In this document: positions 23,739-32,803 of the stretch, piece by piece | Layout: the number at the start of each line of letters is the position of its first letter | How positions within the stretch are numbered: position 1 is the stretch's first letter | Source: a virus | Direction: 5' to 3' (one strand) | IMG/VR virus record: IMGVR_UViG_3300046660_000716 | Span: 1 to 64,000 of that record | DNA length: 64,000 nt | The notes under the pieces: generated by a model | Database searches by the model: none | What the model was told of the DNA's origin: nothing | What the model saw: the letters and a program-made list of their open reading frames with translations, nothing else | Made by a program: the position numbers and the translations under genes

Positions 23739-24974
23739 ATGACGACCTACACCAATGGCCCATCGGCTGCTGCCGCCAGCGGCGACGCTTTGATTCTGAC
23801 AGGCCAGAACACCGAAGGCAGCGGCCAGCCTGTCTACATGGACAACGCGACCGGCATCTGGAAGTTGGCCACCTCGTCCACACCGCGTCCGAGCGGCTTT
23901 TCCGCCGGCTCCGGAGCCGGGTCGAATGTCTACCTCGGTGGTCGCGTTCCTGGCTTCAGCGCCCTGTCGGTCGGCGCATCCTACTGGCTGCTGGACGGCG
24001 GCGGCATCGGCCTTTCGCCTGGCTCCATCCAGACCCGCATCGGCACCGCGATCAGTGCGACCGAGCTGTTGCTGGACATCGAGTTCTTCAGCTCGAATCC
24101 GACTGGCGTGGCGGGCTACACCGCACAGGGCGGCCCGTCGAACGCCAGTGGTTACCTGGACAAGATGCCTTTCTCCACCGAAGTGAACGCGCGTATTGGC
24201 ACCCAAGCCACCGCAGGCCGCTACTATGCCAGCGCGGTTTCCTCGTCGGTGGCCGGCTACGTTGTCGACGGCGGACAGGACTACAAGTCGTCCATCGACA
24301 AGCTGGCGTTCTCCACGGACGTGAGCGCCTTGATCGCCAGTCAGGCTGCGCCCGGCCACTATGCCGCGTTTTCTGGATGCATGAGTCCTACGGCCGGCTA
24401 CATTGCCGGCGGCTGGAATCCAAATATCTACACCTCCATCAAGGTTCTGACCTTCAGCAATGACGTGGTCAGCACGCTGAACGGTGCTCTGATCTCGCAG
24501 AATGCCACGTGGGGTGCCGGCTTTGCGAACTCGGCAAATGCATGGTTTGCTGGCGGTTTCGACCTGAATACAGGCCAGGGCATCTCGTACATCGTCCAGC
24601 TTCCATTCGCCACAAACACCCCCAGCCTCCTCGGTTCGACGCTGGTGTCGCAGGGTGGCCGCCAGGGTCCGATCGCTTATTCGTCTACCACTGGTTACAC
24701 CGGCGGCGGCGCCTCTGCCGTGGGAACTCGGGTTGACAAGTTTGTCTATGCGACCCTTGTTACCAGTGCTATCGGCCCAGGTGTGCCTCAACCGCTCACC
24801 GGTGGTCCGGCGTCCTTCGGCAACAGCCTGACTGGATACGCCGCGGGCGGACAGCAAGCCTCGTCGCTCTACAAGATGAGCTTCGCCACCGAGGGCACCT
24901 GGAGTATCCTCGGTGCACAAGTCACATCCACGTCGACCGTCGACAATACCGGCTTCGCGAACAACGGCGGCTAA
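23739..24974 (+). CDS. Repeat-containing tail adhesin 2 (411 aa)
   Basis: Second member of the adhesin family. It opens MTTYTNGPSAAAASGDALIL, with the same N-terminal block as its paralogues (LATSSTPRPSGFS, TAISATELLLDIEF). Repeats beginning AGYxxxGG with KMPFSTE or KLAFSTD follow, spaced about 50 residues. A shared N-terminus with diverged repeats suggests a common attachment end and different receptor specificities. It is directly followed by the GT4-type glycosyltransferase gene (12 bases). Confidence 0.75.
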   Translation: MTTYTNGPSAAAASGDALILTGQNTEGSGQPVYMDNATGIWKLATSSTPRPSGFSAGSGAGSNVYLGGRVPGFSALSVGASYWLLDGGGIGLSPGSIQTRIGTAISATELLLDIEFFSSNPTGVAGYTAQGGPSNASGYLDKMPFSTEVNARIGTQATAGRYYASAVSSSVAGYVVDGGQDYKSSIDKLAFSTDVSALIASQAAPGHYAAFSGCMSPTAGYIAGGWNPNIYTSIKVLTFSNDVVSTLNGALISQNATWGAGFANSANAWFAGGFDLNTGQGISYIVQLPFATNTPSLLGSTLVSQGGRQGPIAYSSTTGYTGGGASAVGTRVDKFVYATLVTSAIGPGVPQPLTGGPASFGNSLTGYAAGGQQASSLYKMSFATEGTWSILGAQVTSTSTVDNTGFANNGG

Positions 24975-24986
24975 CCTAGGATCGTC

Positions 24987-26048
24987 ATGCACATCATCAT
25001 TCACTGCGATTCCATCCCGTTCGGCATGCGCTCCCTCGAGACGCACCCGCTGGGCGGGACCGAGTCGTCCGTCATCTCCCTGTCGCGTGAGCTCGCGCTG
25101 CTTGGCCACCAGGTCACGGTCGTGGCCAAGTGCCCGACGTACGAGTTCGCCGACGGTGTCGAGGTGATCCCCGCCGCCTCCGTCGACATGAAGCGCCTCT
25201 CCGGCGACGTCTTCGTGTCCGTGCGCGACGCGGGCGCCGTCCTGGCAATCGATCGGTCGAACTTCGGCAAAGTCGTCTTCTGGAGCCACGACGTCATGCA
25301 GCACCCGGCGTCGGAGCACCTGCTGAACGACACAGGCGGAGCGGTCTCGGAGCGCATCGACGCCATCGTGCTCGTGTCAGACTTCGTGCAGAGCCAGCTG
25401 CGCATCCAGCGCCAGCCGCATCTGCGCGACAAGCTGCACGTCATCCGCAACGGCGTGGACGACCGGTTCCTGGTCGAGCGCCCCGAGGGCGACGGGCTGC
25501 TGCACTGCACCTACCACTCCATGCCGTACCGCGGCCTGGTGTATCTGCTCGACGCGTGGCAGGCCATCCAGGCCGCCGTGCCGGAGGCCCGCCTTCACCT
25601 GCGCACCGGCAACCAGATCTACGGCGGGGGCGACGCCGAGAACCAGTGGCTCTGGAACCGGGCGAAGCGCGTGGGCGCCGAGCTGCATGGCCCTGTGTGT
25701 CAGAGGGATCTCATGGCCTCGCTGGCGGGCATGGACCTACACCTCTACCCGACCGACTTCGTCGAGTCCAGCTGCACGGCGACCATGATGTCCCTCGCCT
25801 CGGGCTGCGCAGTCGTGGCCACCGACCTGGGCGCGCTGAACGAGCAAGTGGACGGGACCAACGGCAAGCTCATCGACGGCCACCCTGGAACAAAGGGATA
25901 TGCGCAGGAGTTCGTCGCCACGACCGTCTCGATCCTGGCGGACCGTGCGCGCCTCCGGGCGATGCAGGACAAGGCCCGCACCTCCATGGCGGGACAGACG
26001 TGGAAACGGCGCGCCCAGCAGTGGGTCGCCATGATCGAAGGACTCTGA
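24987..26048 (+). CDS. GT-B glycosyltransferase (GT4-like)
   Basis: The 353-residue product has a glycosyltransferase family 4 architecture. The N-terminal Rossmann domain carries THPLGGTESSVISLSRELAL and GHQVTVVAK (about 19-50); VIRNGVDDRF is at the domain junction. The C-terminal donor-binding part has YPTDFVESSCTATMMSLASG and AVVATDLGALNEQV. In many GT4 enzymes the second Glu of an E-x7-E motif lies in that region; here a Met stands in its place, so donor contacts may differ. Placed between adhesins 2 and 3, starting 12 bases after one and ending one base before the other. It may glycosylate the adhesins or alter host surface sugars; both are inference. Confidence 0.85.
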   Translation: MHIIIHCDSIPFGMRSLETHPLGGTESSVISLSRELALLGHQVTVVAKCPTYEFADGVEVIPAASVDMKRLSGDVFVSVRDAGAVLAIDRSNFGKVVFWSHDVMQHPASEHLLNDTGGAVSERIDAIVLVSDFVQSQLRIQRQPHLRDKLHVIRNGVDDRFLVERPEGDGLLHCTYHSMPYRGLVYLLDAWQAIQAAVPEARLHLRTGNQIYGGGDAENQWLWNRAKRVGAELHGPVCQRDLMASLAGMDLHLYPTDFVESSCTATMMSLASGCAVVATDLGALNEQVDGTNGKLIDGHPGTKGYAQEFVATTVSILADRARLRAMQDKARTSMAGQTWKRRAQQWVAMIEGL

Positions 26049-26049
26049 T

Positions 26050-27273
26050 ATGACGATTTACAAACTGTGGAACGGCGGCGGTTCCGCCGCCTCTGGCGAC
26101 GCCGTTGTGCTTTCTGGCGTCAGCTACCAAGGCACGCCGGTGCAGGGCCAGCCGATGTACAAGATCGCAGGCAGCACCTGGGCCATCGCCACCAAGGACA
26201 CACCGCGCCCGTCCGGCGTGTACTCCGGCTCCGGCACCATCACGCTCTTGGGACATGTGACGGGGTTGAGCGGACTTACGCGCGGTGCCACGTACTATAT
26301 GGCCGACGCGGGCGGTCTCTCGGCTGTGCCCGGGGCCGCTGTGGTGAAGATGGGTGTAGCCATCAGCGCTACCGATTTTCAGGTAGACATCAATATTTCC
26401 ACTCCGTACGTGTCCACAGGCCAAGCGATGTATGCAACGTCGGGCGCGGCAGCCACCGGTAATTCGACTTACATCGATCGCCTGCAGTTCTCCACCGAGG
26501 TCGTGACGGGGCTGGCCGGCGGCGTCGGCCTTGTGGCGGCGTACGACACGAACGGCTTCGCCTCGCTGTCAGCGGGCTACCAGGTCGGCGGGGGCAACAA
26601 CACGTCCACGACGAACATCGCGAAGATGCCCTTCGCGACGGAAGTTCTGGCCATGGCAACAGTGAAGAATTTCACAGACACTCAGCTGGCCTCGTCGATG
26701 GCTTCCTCCACCACGGGGTACACCTGCGGCGGTCAGAGCGCGGCCAGCGGCACCTACGATTACCTCGCCAAGCTGGTCTTCTCAACGGACACGCCGAGCT
26801 CCGCGACGGCGCGTATGGCCGTCGGCCGTTACCAGGCGGCGGGCTTCTCCTCGTCGTCGGCCGGATATGCCGTGGGCGGTAACTTCGGTAGCTCCAGCAT
26901 CGAGAAGATGGCATTTTCCAACGAGGTGTCAGTCCTGCTTTCCGGCAACCTGCCGGCGACGCGGTACTACTCGACCGGGTTTGCGTCCCCCACCGCCGGC
27001 TACACGAGCGGTGGCGTGAGCCAGCTGCTCATCAACAAGCTCACGTTCGCGTCGGACACCAACGCCAACACGGGTGCGTCTCTCAGCCAGACGCGCTACT
27101 ACGAAATGTCATCAGCCTCGGGGCTCATCGGATACCTGGCGGGCGGTTACGCTTCCAGTGTACCCACCACGCGGATCGATAGATTGACCTTTGCGACCGA
27201 TGCACAATCGATCGTCAGCGCCAACCTGTCCGTTGCACGCTACTCTGGCTGCGCATTCGCCAACATGTCGTAG
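26050..27273 (+). CDS. Repeat-containing tail adhesin 3 (407 aa)
   Basis: Third adhesin paralogue, beginning MTIYKLWNGGGSAASGDAVV. The shared N-terminal domain (about 1-120) contains TPRPSGVYSGSGTITLLG and GVAISATDFQVDI. At least six repeats of about 45-50 residues follow, each opening AGY/TGY/IGY plus GG and containing KMPFATE, KLVFSTD, KMAFSNE, KLTFASD or RLTFATD. Its start lies two bases after the glycosyltransferase stop codon. Predicted receptor-binding fibre protein with a possible beta-propeller head. Confidence 0.75.
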   Translation: MTIYKLWNGGGSAASGDAVVLSGVSYQGTPVQGQPMYKIAGSTWAIATKDTPRPSGVYSGSGTITLLGHVTGLSGLTRGATYYMADAGGLSAVPGAAVVKMGVAISATDFQVDINISTPYVSTGQAMYATSGAAATGNSTYIDRLQFSTEVVTGLAGGVGLVAAYDTNGFASLSAGYQVGGGNNTSTTNIAKMPFATEVLAMATVKNFTDTQLASSMASSTTGYTCGGQSAASGTYDYLAKLVFSTDTPSSATARMAVGRYQAAGFSSSSAGYAVGGNFGSSSIEKMAFSNEVSVLLSGNLPATRYYSTGFASPTAGYTSGGVSQLLINKLTFASDTNANTGASLSQTRYYEMSSASGLIGYLAGGYASSVPTTRIDRLTFATDAQSIVSANLSVARYSGCAFANMS

Positions 27274-27293
27274 CAGCCGCAGCTCCAAAGGAT

Positions 27294-27321
27294 GCCGAAC
27301 GGTCCATTGCGGCCGTTCGGC
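27294..27321 (+). terminator. Hairpin GCCGAACGG/CCGTTCGGC
   Basis: Nine-base-pair stem with a 10-base loop just after adhesin 3, followed by a pyrimidine tract (CCCTCCTTT). Likely a terminator. Confidence 0.55.
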
Positions 27322-27350
27322 CCCTCCTTTCAACGAATCACGGACACGCC

Positions 27351-28055
27351 ATGATCCCTCTCTACTTCGCTACCCCTTTCCGCCACGCGGCCAACCCACA
27401 CCTCGTCGGCTTCAACACGATCGACCAGAAGACACGTATCTTCGCACCAATCCGCGGCGCCGTGGCTGAGCTGCCCGTGGACGTCGCGCGCAACGCCCTG
27501 GTGGAGGACTTTCTGGCAAAGACGCAGGGCGTGGACGACGCGTGGCTGCTCTTCATGGACGACGACGTGCTCTTCCCGACCGACGCGCTGGACCTGTGGC
27601 TGGAGGCGCTGCGCGCCAATCCGACGTCGCCTGTCTTCTTCGGTGAGTACCCGCTGAAGAAGCGCACTTTCGAGCCGGCGTGCGTGTTCGATGCCGCCGG
27701 CGGCATCGTGACCGTGGCCACGGGCTGCATGTTCGTGCACCGCAGCGTCTTCGTGCACCTGCGCACCGACCGCGCCACCGCCTTCGGCCTGCAGCCGTAC
27801 GACGGTCGCTGGTTCATCTGCTCGGCTGAGAACCCGCTGGGTGGAGAGGATGCGTACTTCACGAAGACCTTGCTGGACGTCGGCATCGTGCCGGTGAAGA
27901 TCCCGGGCCTGGAGTGCGTCCACGTGGAGTTCAGTCGTAAAGCTGCATTCGGCCATCCGGACGTCGTCAAGGACGGCAAGATCCGAAAAGAAAAAGCTTA
28001 CATCTACGCGATCGAGCCCGACGCGCCGCTCTACGAACACATCGTTGAGCAATAA
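27351..28055 (+). CDS. GT-A fold glycosyltransferase-like protein
   Basis: The 234-residue product shows a GT-A pattern: RNALVEDFLAK, then WLLFMDDDVLFP with D70-D72 as the DxD metal and nucleotide-sugar site, and ENPLGGEDAYFTKTLLDVG, which carries the acceptor-side acidic residues. The start (MIPLYFATPFRHAANP) is also typical of this family. It follows adhesin 3 and precedes the long tail fibre. With the GT4 enzyme two genes upstream it makes a two-enzyme set inside a fibre cluster. Confidence 0.8.
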   Translation: MIPLYFATPFRHAANPHLVGFNTIDQKTRIFAPIRGAVAELPVDVARNALVEDFLAKTQGVDDAWLLFMDDDVLFPTDALDLWLEALRANPTSPVFFGEYPLKKRTFEPACVFDAAGGIVTVATGCMFVHRSVFVHLRTDRATAFGLQPYDGRWFICSAENPLGGEDAYFTKTLLDVGIVPVKIPGLECVHVEFSRKAAFGHPDVVKDGKIRKEKAYIYAIEPDAPLYEHIVEQ

Positions 28056-28067
28056 CCTGCAGCATAT

Positions 28068-28097
28068 GAGGTCCATGCCGTCCGCGGCATGGACCTC
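28068..28097 (+). terminator. Hairpin GAGGTCCATGCCG/CGGCATGGACCTC
   Basis: Perfect 13-base-pair stem with a TCCG loop, between the GT-A gene and the long tail fibre gene. It shares the CATGCC/GGCATG core with the other hairpins. No T-run beyond a CTCTC tract. Confidence 0.6.
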
Positions 28098-28153
28098 CTC
28101 TCACCGCCGAGCCTCCGCGGACCCCACGAACCAACGACGAACGGAAGAAGAAC

Positions 28154-30043
28154 ATGACGAATCCCGGCGTGACCGCGCGCACAAAAATGTCCCTACGCGC
28201 GGGCCTCGGCATCAAGCCGGTAGCGGCGCTGCCGCAGGTAGAGGACGGAGACGTCACCCTGTACAACGGCCGCATCTGGATCGGCCGCATCTCGTCCGGC
28301 CTCAAGGTGGCGGTCCCCGCCGGCCCCGAGACCCCGCAGTACCCCCACTTCCAGGCCGTCGCCTCGACGCTGTGGCAGATCAGTCACGGCCTGAACACCG
28401 CCGGGACGCCGACCATCGCCGTGCGCGATGGCGCCGGCAATCCGCTGACGCCGATGGCCGTCACCGTGGTGTCCGACAACCAGACGAACCTGACGTTCAG
28501 CGCGGCCCAGTCCGGCAGCGCCTTCCTGCTGTTCGGCAACTCCATCTCGACGGACTCGGTGCACACCAGCAAGGTGCTGGTCGGCAGCCGCGGCATCACC
28601 GACTCGGGCAGCGCCCTGCAGGTCGACGGCGTGGACGTCTCGCTCCTGGGCCACGCGCACGCCTTCTCGACCCTGACCGGCAAGCCGACGACTCTGGGCG
28701 GCTACGGCATCACCGACGCGCAGAGCCTGATCGTCGCCGGGAGCGCCGCGCAGTACTACCGCGGTGACAAGACGTTCCAGACGCTGGACAAGGCAGCGGT
28801 CGGCCTGGGTCTGGTGGAGAACACCGCGCTGTCGACGTGGGCCGGCTCGGCCAGCCTGGTAACGGCGGGCAACCTCACCGCCGCGGCGCTGACCGTCTCC
28901 GGCTCCACCGTCTTCACAGGTCCGGTGACATTCAACGGAACGACGACCACGGTCAACGCGACCACTGTGACGCTGGCGGATCCGGTGATGACCCTGGGTG
29001 GCACCGCTGCGCTCACCGTGGACGACGGCAAGGACCGCGGCATCGAGTACCGATGGTACAACGGCGCGGCCAAGACGGGCTTCTTCGGCTTCGACCGTTC
29101 GACCGGTCGCATGACCTTCATCCCGGACGCCGTGAATGCCGGCGAGGTGTTCTCCGGCGCGGTGGGCGTGGTTGAGGCGAACCTGCTGGGGAACGTGACG
29201 GGCGCCGTGACCGGCAACGCCGACACCGCCACGAAGCTCAGCTCGGTCCGCTCCCTGTCGATCACGGGCGACGCCGCCTGGACGACGAACTTCGACGGCT
29301 CGGCCAACGCGACGGGCGCGCTGACTCTGGCCAACACTGCCGTGGCCGCGGGCGCGTACGGCTCCGGCACCCAGATCCCGACCTTCACGGTCGACGGCAA
29401 GGGCCGGCTCGTGGCCGCGGGGTCTGTCGCCGTGACGCCTCCCGCCTTCGCAGCGGTGACGGGCAAGCCTACCACGCTGGGAGGCTACGGCATCACGGAC
29501 GGCGCGCTGCAGGCCGACCTTCTGGCCCACACGGGCGGCGCCGACCCGCACCCGCAGTACTACAACCAGGTCCGAGGCGACGCCCGGTACTCGCAGCTGC
29601 TGAACGTCGTCGGGAAGAACGCCGTCAATACGGCCAGCACGAGCACCACCCTCGCCAACGCGACGGGCCTCTCGATCCAGCTCGCTGCGAACACGCTCTA
29701 CCGCGTCAGCATGATGGTGCGATTCTCTTCGACGAATGCCGGTACTGGCGTCAAGCTCGGCGTGACCGCACCGGCGTCCGCGACGGTGGCCCTGGCGGCG
29801 ACCATCCCGCGCGCCGCCGACGGCACGGGCTCGGCGTTCTACGGGCAGATCACGTCCTCTGGCGACTCCGTCCTGAGCAACGGCGTGGAGGCGGCCAACA
29901 CGACGTACATGGCGACCATCCTCGGTACCGTCCAGACGGGCGCCACCGCCGGTCCGCTCCAGGTGCAGCTCGCCACAGAGGTCAACAGCGTCTCGGTCTC
30001 CGTGGTGGCCGGCTCGGTCATCGTGGCCGACATCATTCCATAA
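28154..30043 (+). CDS. Long tail fibre protein (629 aa)
   Basis: Begins MTNPGVTARTKMSLRAGLG. Fibre hallmarks: two copies of TGKPTTLGGYGITD (about 176-190 and 437-450), a sequence widespread in phage fibre shafts, and SVRSLSITGDAAWTTNFDGS plus YNQVRGDARYSQL near the distal end. The C-terminal 110 residues are a compact beta domain (ANTLYRVSMMVRFSST), possibly the receptor-binding or trimerising tip. Followed within 12 bases by a small gene likely to encode its assembly protein. A long open frame on the opposite strand of this gene is a composition artefact. Confidence 0.8.
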   Translation: MTNPGVTARTKMSLRAGLGIKPVAALPQVEDGDVTLYNGRIWIGRISSGLKVAVPAGPETPQYPHFQAVASTLWQISHGLNTAGTPTIAVRDGAGNPLTPMAVTVVSDNQTNLTFSAAQSGSAFLLFGNSISTDSVHTSKVLVGSRGITDSGSALQVDGVDVSLLGHAHAFSTLTGKPTTLGGYGITDAQSLIVAGSAAQYYRGDKTFQTLDKAAVGLGLVENTALSTWAGSASLVTAGNLTAAALTVSGSTVFTGPVTFNGTTTTVNATTVTLADPVMTLGGTAALTVDDGKDRGIEYRWYNGAAKTGFFGFDRSTGRMTFIPDAVNAGEVFSGAVGVVEANLLGNVTGAVTGNADTATKLSSVRSLSITGDAAWTTNFDGSANATGALTLANTAVAAGAYGSGTQIPTFTVDGKGRLVAAGSVAVTPPAFAAVTGKPTTLGGYGITDGALQADLLAHTGGADPHPQYYNQVRGDARYSQLLNVVGKNAVNTASTSTTLANATGLSIQLAANTLYRVSMMVRFSSTNAGTGVKLGVTAPASATVALAATIPRAADGTGSAFYGQITSSGDSVLSNGVEAANTTYMATILGTVQTGATAGPLQVQLATEVNSVSVSVVAGSVIVADIIP

Positions 30044-30055
30044 GGAAACAACACT

Positions 30056-30472
30056 ATGACCATCCAGAAAAGTGTCATCGACGACCTCATTGCTTCCATC
30101 GAATCGGCGGCCGACGACGCCCGGGTCCGGATCGTAGGGGACCCCGTGCGGGTCGTCGAGTACCAGTCGGCCGAGCTCGACGCCAAGGCGTACGTGGCGG
30201 CCAACTACGAGGGCGACGTGCCGGTGTACATCCAGTGCTGGGCCGACGCGAAGCACTGGACCCCGAGGGAGGCGTGCGACGACATCCTGGGCGCCGCGAC
30301 GGCCTGGCGCGCCGCGCTGATCAACATCCGCGTGGCTCGGCTGCATGGCAAGCAGGGCGTCCGCGACGCCGCCCTCATCGAGGACGACGAGGTCGCCTTC
30401 CAGACGGCGCGCGCCGCCACCGACACCGCCATCGCGCAGCTCAAGTACATCCTGTCCCTCACAATCGCATAG
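30056..30472 (+). CDS. Putative tail fibre assembly protein (138 aa)
   Basis: Small protein following the long fibre by 12 bases. The pattern WADAKHWTPREACDDIL then AATAWRAALINIRVAR resembles the DUF4376-type region of fibre assembly proteins (a helical segment with a Trp and spaced Arg). It ends in a helix (AIAQLKYILSLTIA). Role as fibre chaperone is inferred from position and this weak likeness. Confidence 0.55.
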   Translation: MTIQKSVIDDLIASIESAADDARVRIVGDPVRVVEYQSAELDAKAYVAANYEGDVPVYIQCWADAKHWTPREACDDILGAATAWRAALINIRVARLHGKQGVRDAALIEDDEVAFQTARAATDTAIAQLKYILSLTIA

Positions 30473-30481
30473 GAGAACCAC

Positions 30482-30961
30482 ATGAAGGTCGCATTCTACA
30501 AGGACAACTCGCACGTCTTCAACGCCCTGGTGTCCTGGTGGACGCGCGGCCCGTACTCCCACTGCGAGCTGATCATCGGCTACACCGGCGACGGTAAGGC
30601 CATCTGCTACTCTTCGTCCTTCCGCGACGGCGGCGTCCGCCTGAAGATCGTCGACCTGATCCCTGAGCACTGGGACATCGTCGACATCGGCGGCACCGAG
30701 AGCGACGCCATCGCGGCGGTGGCGTGGTTCGCCGAGCGCGTCGGCGCGAAGTACGACGTGATGGGCCTGGTGGGATGTGTCTTCCGCTCCGTGGCCGACG
30801 ACCGCGACAAGTACTACTGCTCGGAGGCCGTCGCCGCAGCGGTCGGCTTCCCCGAGTCGTGGCGCATGGACCCGAACACGCTCTACTCGGTCTTCACGCG
30901 CGCCGCGTCTTTGCCGGAAAAGGTTGGGGCCCAACAGCCAGTTGTCGTCCAACCAACCTGA
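30482..30961 (+). CDS. Permuted NlpC/P60 (papain-like) fold protein
   Basis: The 159-residue product shows YSHCELIIG (about 26-34) with the likely catalytic His, SSFRDGGVRLKIVD (about 45-58) as in phage members of this group, and YYCSEAVAAAVG (about 107-118) with the likely catalytic Cys. His before Cys marks a circularly permuted papain-like fold (YiiX/NlpC-P60-related). Such enzymes are amidases or peptidases. Its location beside fibre genes might suit a wall- or lipid-active role, but the substrate is unknown. Confidence 0.75.
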   Translation: MKVAFYKDNSHVFNALVSWWTRGPYSHCELIIGYTGDGKAICYSSSFRDGGVRLKIVDLIPEHWDIVDIGGTESDAIAAVAWFAERVGAKYDVMGLVGCVFRSVADDRDKYYCSEAVAAAVGFPESWRMDPNTLYSVFTRAASLPEKVGAQQPVVVQPT

Positions 30962-30969
30962 GAGATACC

Positions 30970-31323
30970 ATGTCCGATCAAACAAACCAGCAGCAAGCCC
31001 CCGACGTCCAAGTCAACGTGCCCCTGTTCGTGTCCGAGGTGAACTTCATCACCGACGCGCTGAACAAGCTGCCGCACCCGCTGTCGCTGAAGCTGCAGCA
31101 GCTGGCCATGGCCGACCTGAACGCGCAGGGCATGGCCCGCCAGCAGCTGCTGCAACAGCAGGCCGCAGCGGCCCAGGCTGCGATCGATGCGGCCGAAGCC
31201 CTGAAGGACCAGTCGTCCGCGACCGCCGAGATCGCCGCCAACGGCGCTGCAGTGGTCGCCGCGACCGCCGAGGCGCTGGCAGTGGCCGAAGCCGTTCCGG
31301 TGCCAGAAGCGCCGGCTCAGTAA
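30970..31323 (+). CDS. Hypothetical Gln/Ala-rich protein (117 aa)
   Basis: Begins MSDQTNQQQAPDVQVNVPLF after GAGAGATACC. It is probably all helical with Gln/Ala-rich heptads (ARQQLLQQQAAAAQAAIDAA). No known domain. It is the last gene of the adsorption module and is followed by a strong bidirectional terminator. Confidence 0.65.
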   Translation: MSDQTNQQQAPDVQVNVPLFVSEVNFITDALNKLPHPLSLKLQQLAMADLNAQGMARQQLLQQQAAAAQAAIDAAEALKDQSSATAEIAANGAAVVAATAEALAVAEAVPVPEAPAQ

Positions 31324-31366
31324 AAAAAAAATGAAGGATCCCATGCCCTCTCGGGCATGGGCCTTC
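31322..31366. terminator. Bidirectional terminator between convergent operons
   Basis: CCCATGCCC (31340-31348) pairs with GGGCATGGG (31353-31361), and GAAGG (31333-31337) with CCTTC (31362-31366). Ten A residues (31322-31331) give a T-run for minus-strand transcripts. The plus unit ends at 31323 and the minus unit at 31374. Confidence 0.75.
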
Positions 31367-31373
31367 TCACTGC

Positions 31374-32123
31374 TTACTCGGCTGGGACCGCTTCGCTCCC
31401 GAAGAGGATGCGGTTCCGCTCGTTCTCCAGACGCGCCCTGTGCGTGGTGTCGCAGGGCTTAGCCAACTGGATCTCGATCCGCGCAAGGCGGGCGATGCCG
31501 TTCACCGAATTGATGATCCAGGCCGTCTCATCCGCCGTGGCGGCCTCGAAACCGCCAACCAGCTCGGAGTTGGCATCGATCACCATCTGACCATTGTTCG
31601 CCAGTGGCAACGCGAACGGGGCCACTCGGCCCTGGAAGATGTTGCGCAACGGTCGACGAAGCTGCGACATGATCTCCTCGTTGCGATCGAGGAGGAACTG
31701 CATCACCTCCGCATGGCCCTCGCCCATGCCTTCCACGATGGCGGATGCGTTGGCGCGGATCCACTGCTCGCGGAACACCTTCAGTTGCTCGGGCGTCCCG
31801 GTCCACTCCTCGTCGCCGCCGTCACCGACGATGATATCCGCCTCCCTGATCGTTGCCAGCGCGGTCAGCGCTGCCAGGTACTCGCGGTAGGCGGCAACGC
31901 GCTCCAGCGGAACATCGAGGCGCTCGAGGAGCACCCTGGCTGCTTTGACGCGCGTTTCGTGGTTGGACGTGACATGGTGCAGGGCGCGCGTCATGTCCTG
32001 GATGGTCGTCTCCTGGTCCCGGCCGATCTTTCGGCGCGTCTCCATGACGCCGAGAAGTTCGCCCACCTGCGCTCTCAGGCGCTCATTGTCGGCGCGCAGT
32101 GCCGCTTCTTCGACCGGGGTCAC
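31374..32123 (-). CDS. Hypothetical helical protein (249 aa)
   Basis: Begins MTPVEEAALRADNERLRAQV, and residues 1-70 are a coiled coil. A mostly helical remainder follows, with a short hydrophobic strand pair in the middle. The start ATG overlaps the stop of the preceding gene by four bases (ATGA), so the two are coupled. No family recognised. Confidence 0.7.
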   Translation of the reverse strand: MTPVEEAALRADNERLRAQVGELLGVMETRRKIGRDQETTIQDMTRALHHVTSNHETRVKAARVLLERLDVPLERVAAYREYLAALTALATIREADIIVGDGGDEEWTGTPEQLKVFREQWIRANASAIVEGMGEGHAEVMQFLLDRNEEIMSQLRRPLRNIFQGRVAPFALPLANNGQMVIDANSELVGGFEAATADETAWIINSVNGIARLARIEIQLAKPCDTTHRARLENERNRILFGSEAVPAE

Positions 32124-32803
32124 TTATCGACCTCGGCCATTGCGCCCACGTTCGGCACCAGCTTCGGCAGCGGCGGCAGCTCCGGCTCCGAACCGATCGC
32201 TTCCAGATTCTCCTGGAGCTGCTCGATCCAGCCGTTGGCCATGGTCACTTCGGCCACGCGCAGGCGCAGCTGCTCGTCGCGGCGGTCGAAGTCCTTCCGC
32301 GCGGCTTCCAGGTACTGCGCCTTCAGCTCGGGGCCGGTGATCTCGAACTTGGCCTTCTCGATCATCTCGTCGTACTGCTCGGCCTCGCCCAGTGGGCAGT
32401 CGACGTCCATGCACTCAGCCAGGTGAGCAAGTATGAAGTCCTTCAGCGCCTGGTGGTTCTGGCTCGGCGGCGTCCAGTCTTCGACACGCGCGACCATGGC
32501 CTCGTAGCGAGCGCGCACGGCCGCCTTGTACGCCTTGGCGTCCGTGTAGTACCGGATGTACTCGGCGCCGTTGGTCGCGGCCTTCTCGGCCCACGTCGCG
32601 TCGTCGAAGGCCAGAGCGCGGTCCAGGCGGTCCTTCGCCTCCTCGCGCTCGGTGTAGAAGTGCGGCGGGACGGAGATCGATGCCAGAGGAGCGTCGATGT
32701 TGTCGGCGCCCCCCTTGTAGAAGGCGTGTGCGAAGCGTGTCACCATTGCGGCGAGCGTGGTGCCTTGGTCGGACAGGATGTGGTGGGTGAAGTTGGACGG
32801 CAT
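32120..32803 (-). CDS. Hypothetical helical protein (227 aa)
   Basis: The ATG at 32803 is chosen for its AGGAG. The product (MPSNFTHHILSDQGTTLAAM) is helical and charged, with a TEREEAKDRLDRALAF segment and a C-terminal Pro-rich end (SEPELPPLPKL). No known domain. Coupled to the next gene through an ATGA overlap. Confidence 0.7.
   Translation of the reverse strand: MPSNFTHHILSDQGTTLAAMVTRFAHAFYKGGADNIDAPLASISVPPHFYTEREEAKDRLDRALAFDDATWAEKAATNGAEYIRYYTDAKAYKAAVRARYEAMVARVEDWTPPSQNHQALKDFILAHLAECMDVDCPLGEAEQYDEMIEKAKFEITGPELKAQYLEAARKDFDRRDEQLRLRVAEVTMANGWIEQLQENLEAIGSEPELPPLPKLVPNVGAMAEVDK

Noticed and set aside
28193-30985. 930-codon minus-strand open frame opposite the long tail fibre and following genes
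   Set aside because: Composition (Arg, Gly, His, Val) and lack of a ribosome binding site match antisense artefacts; it covers three well-supported plus-strand genes.
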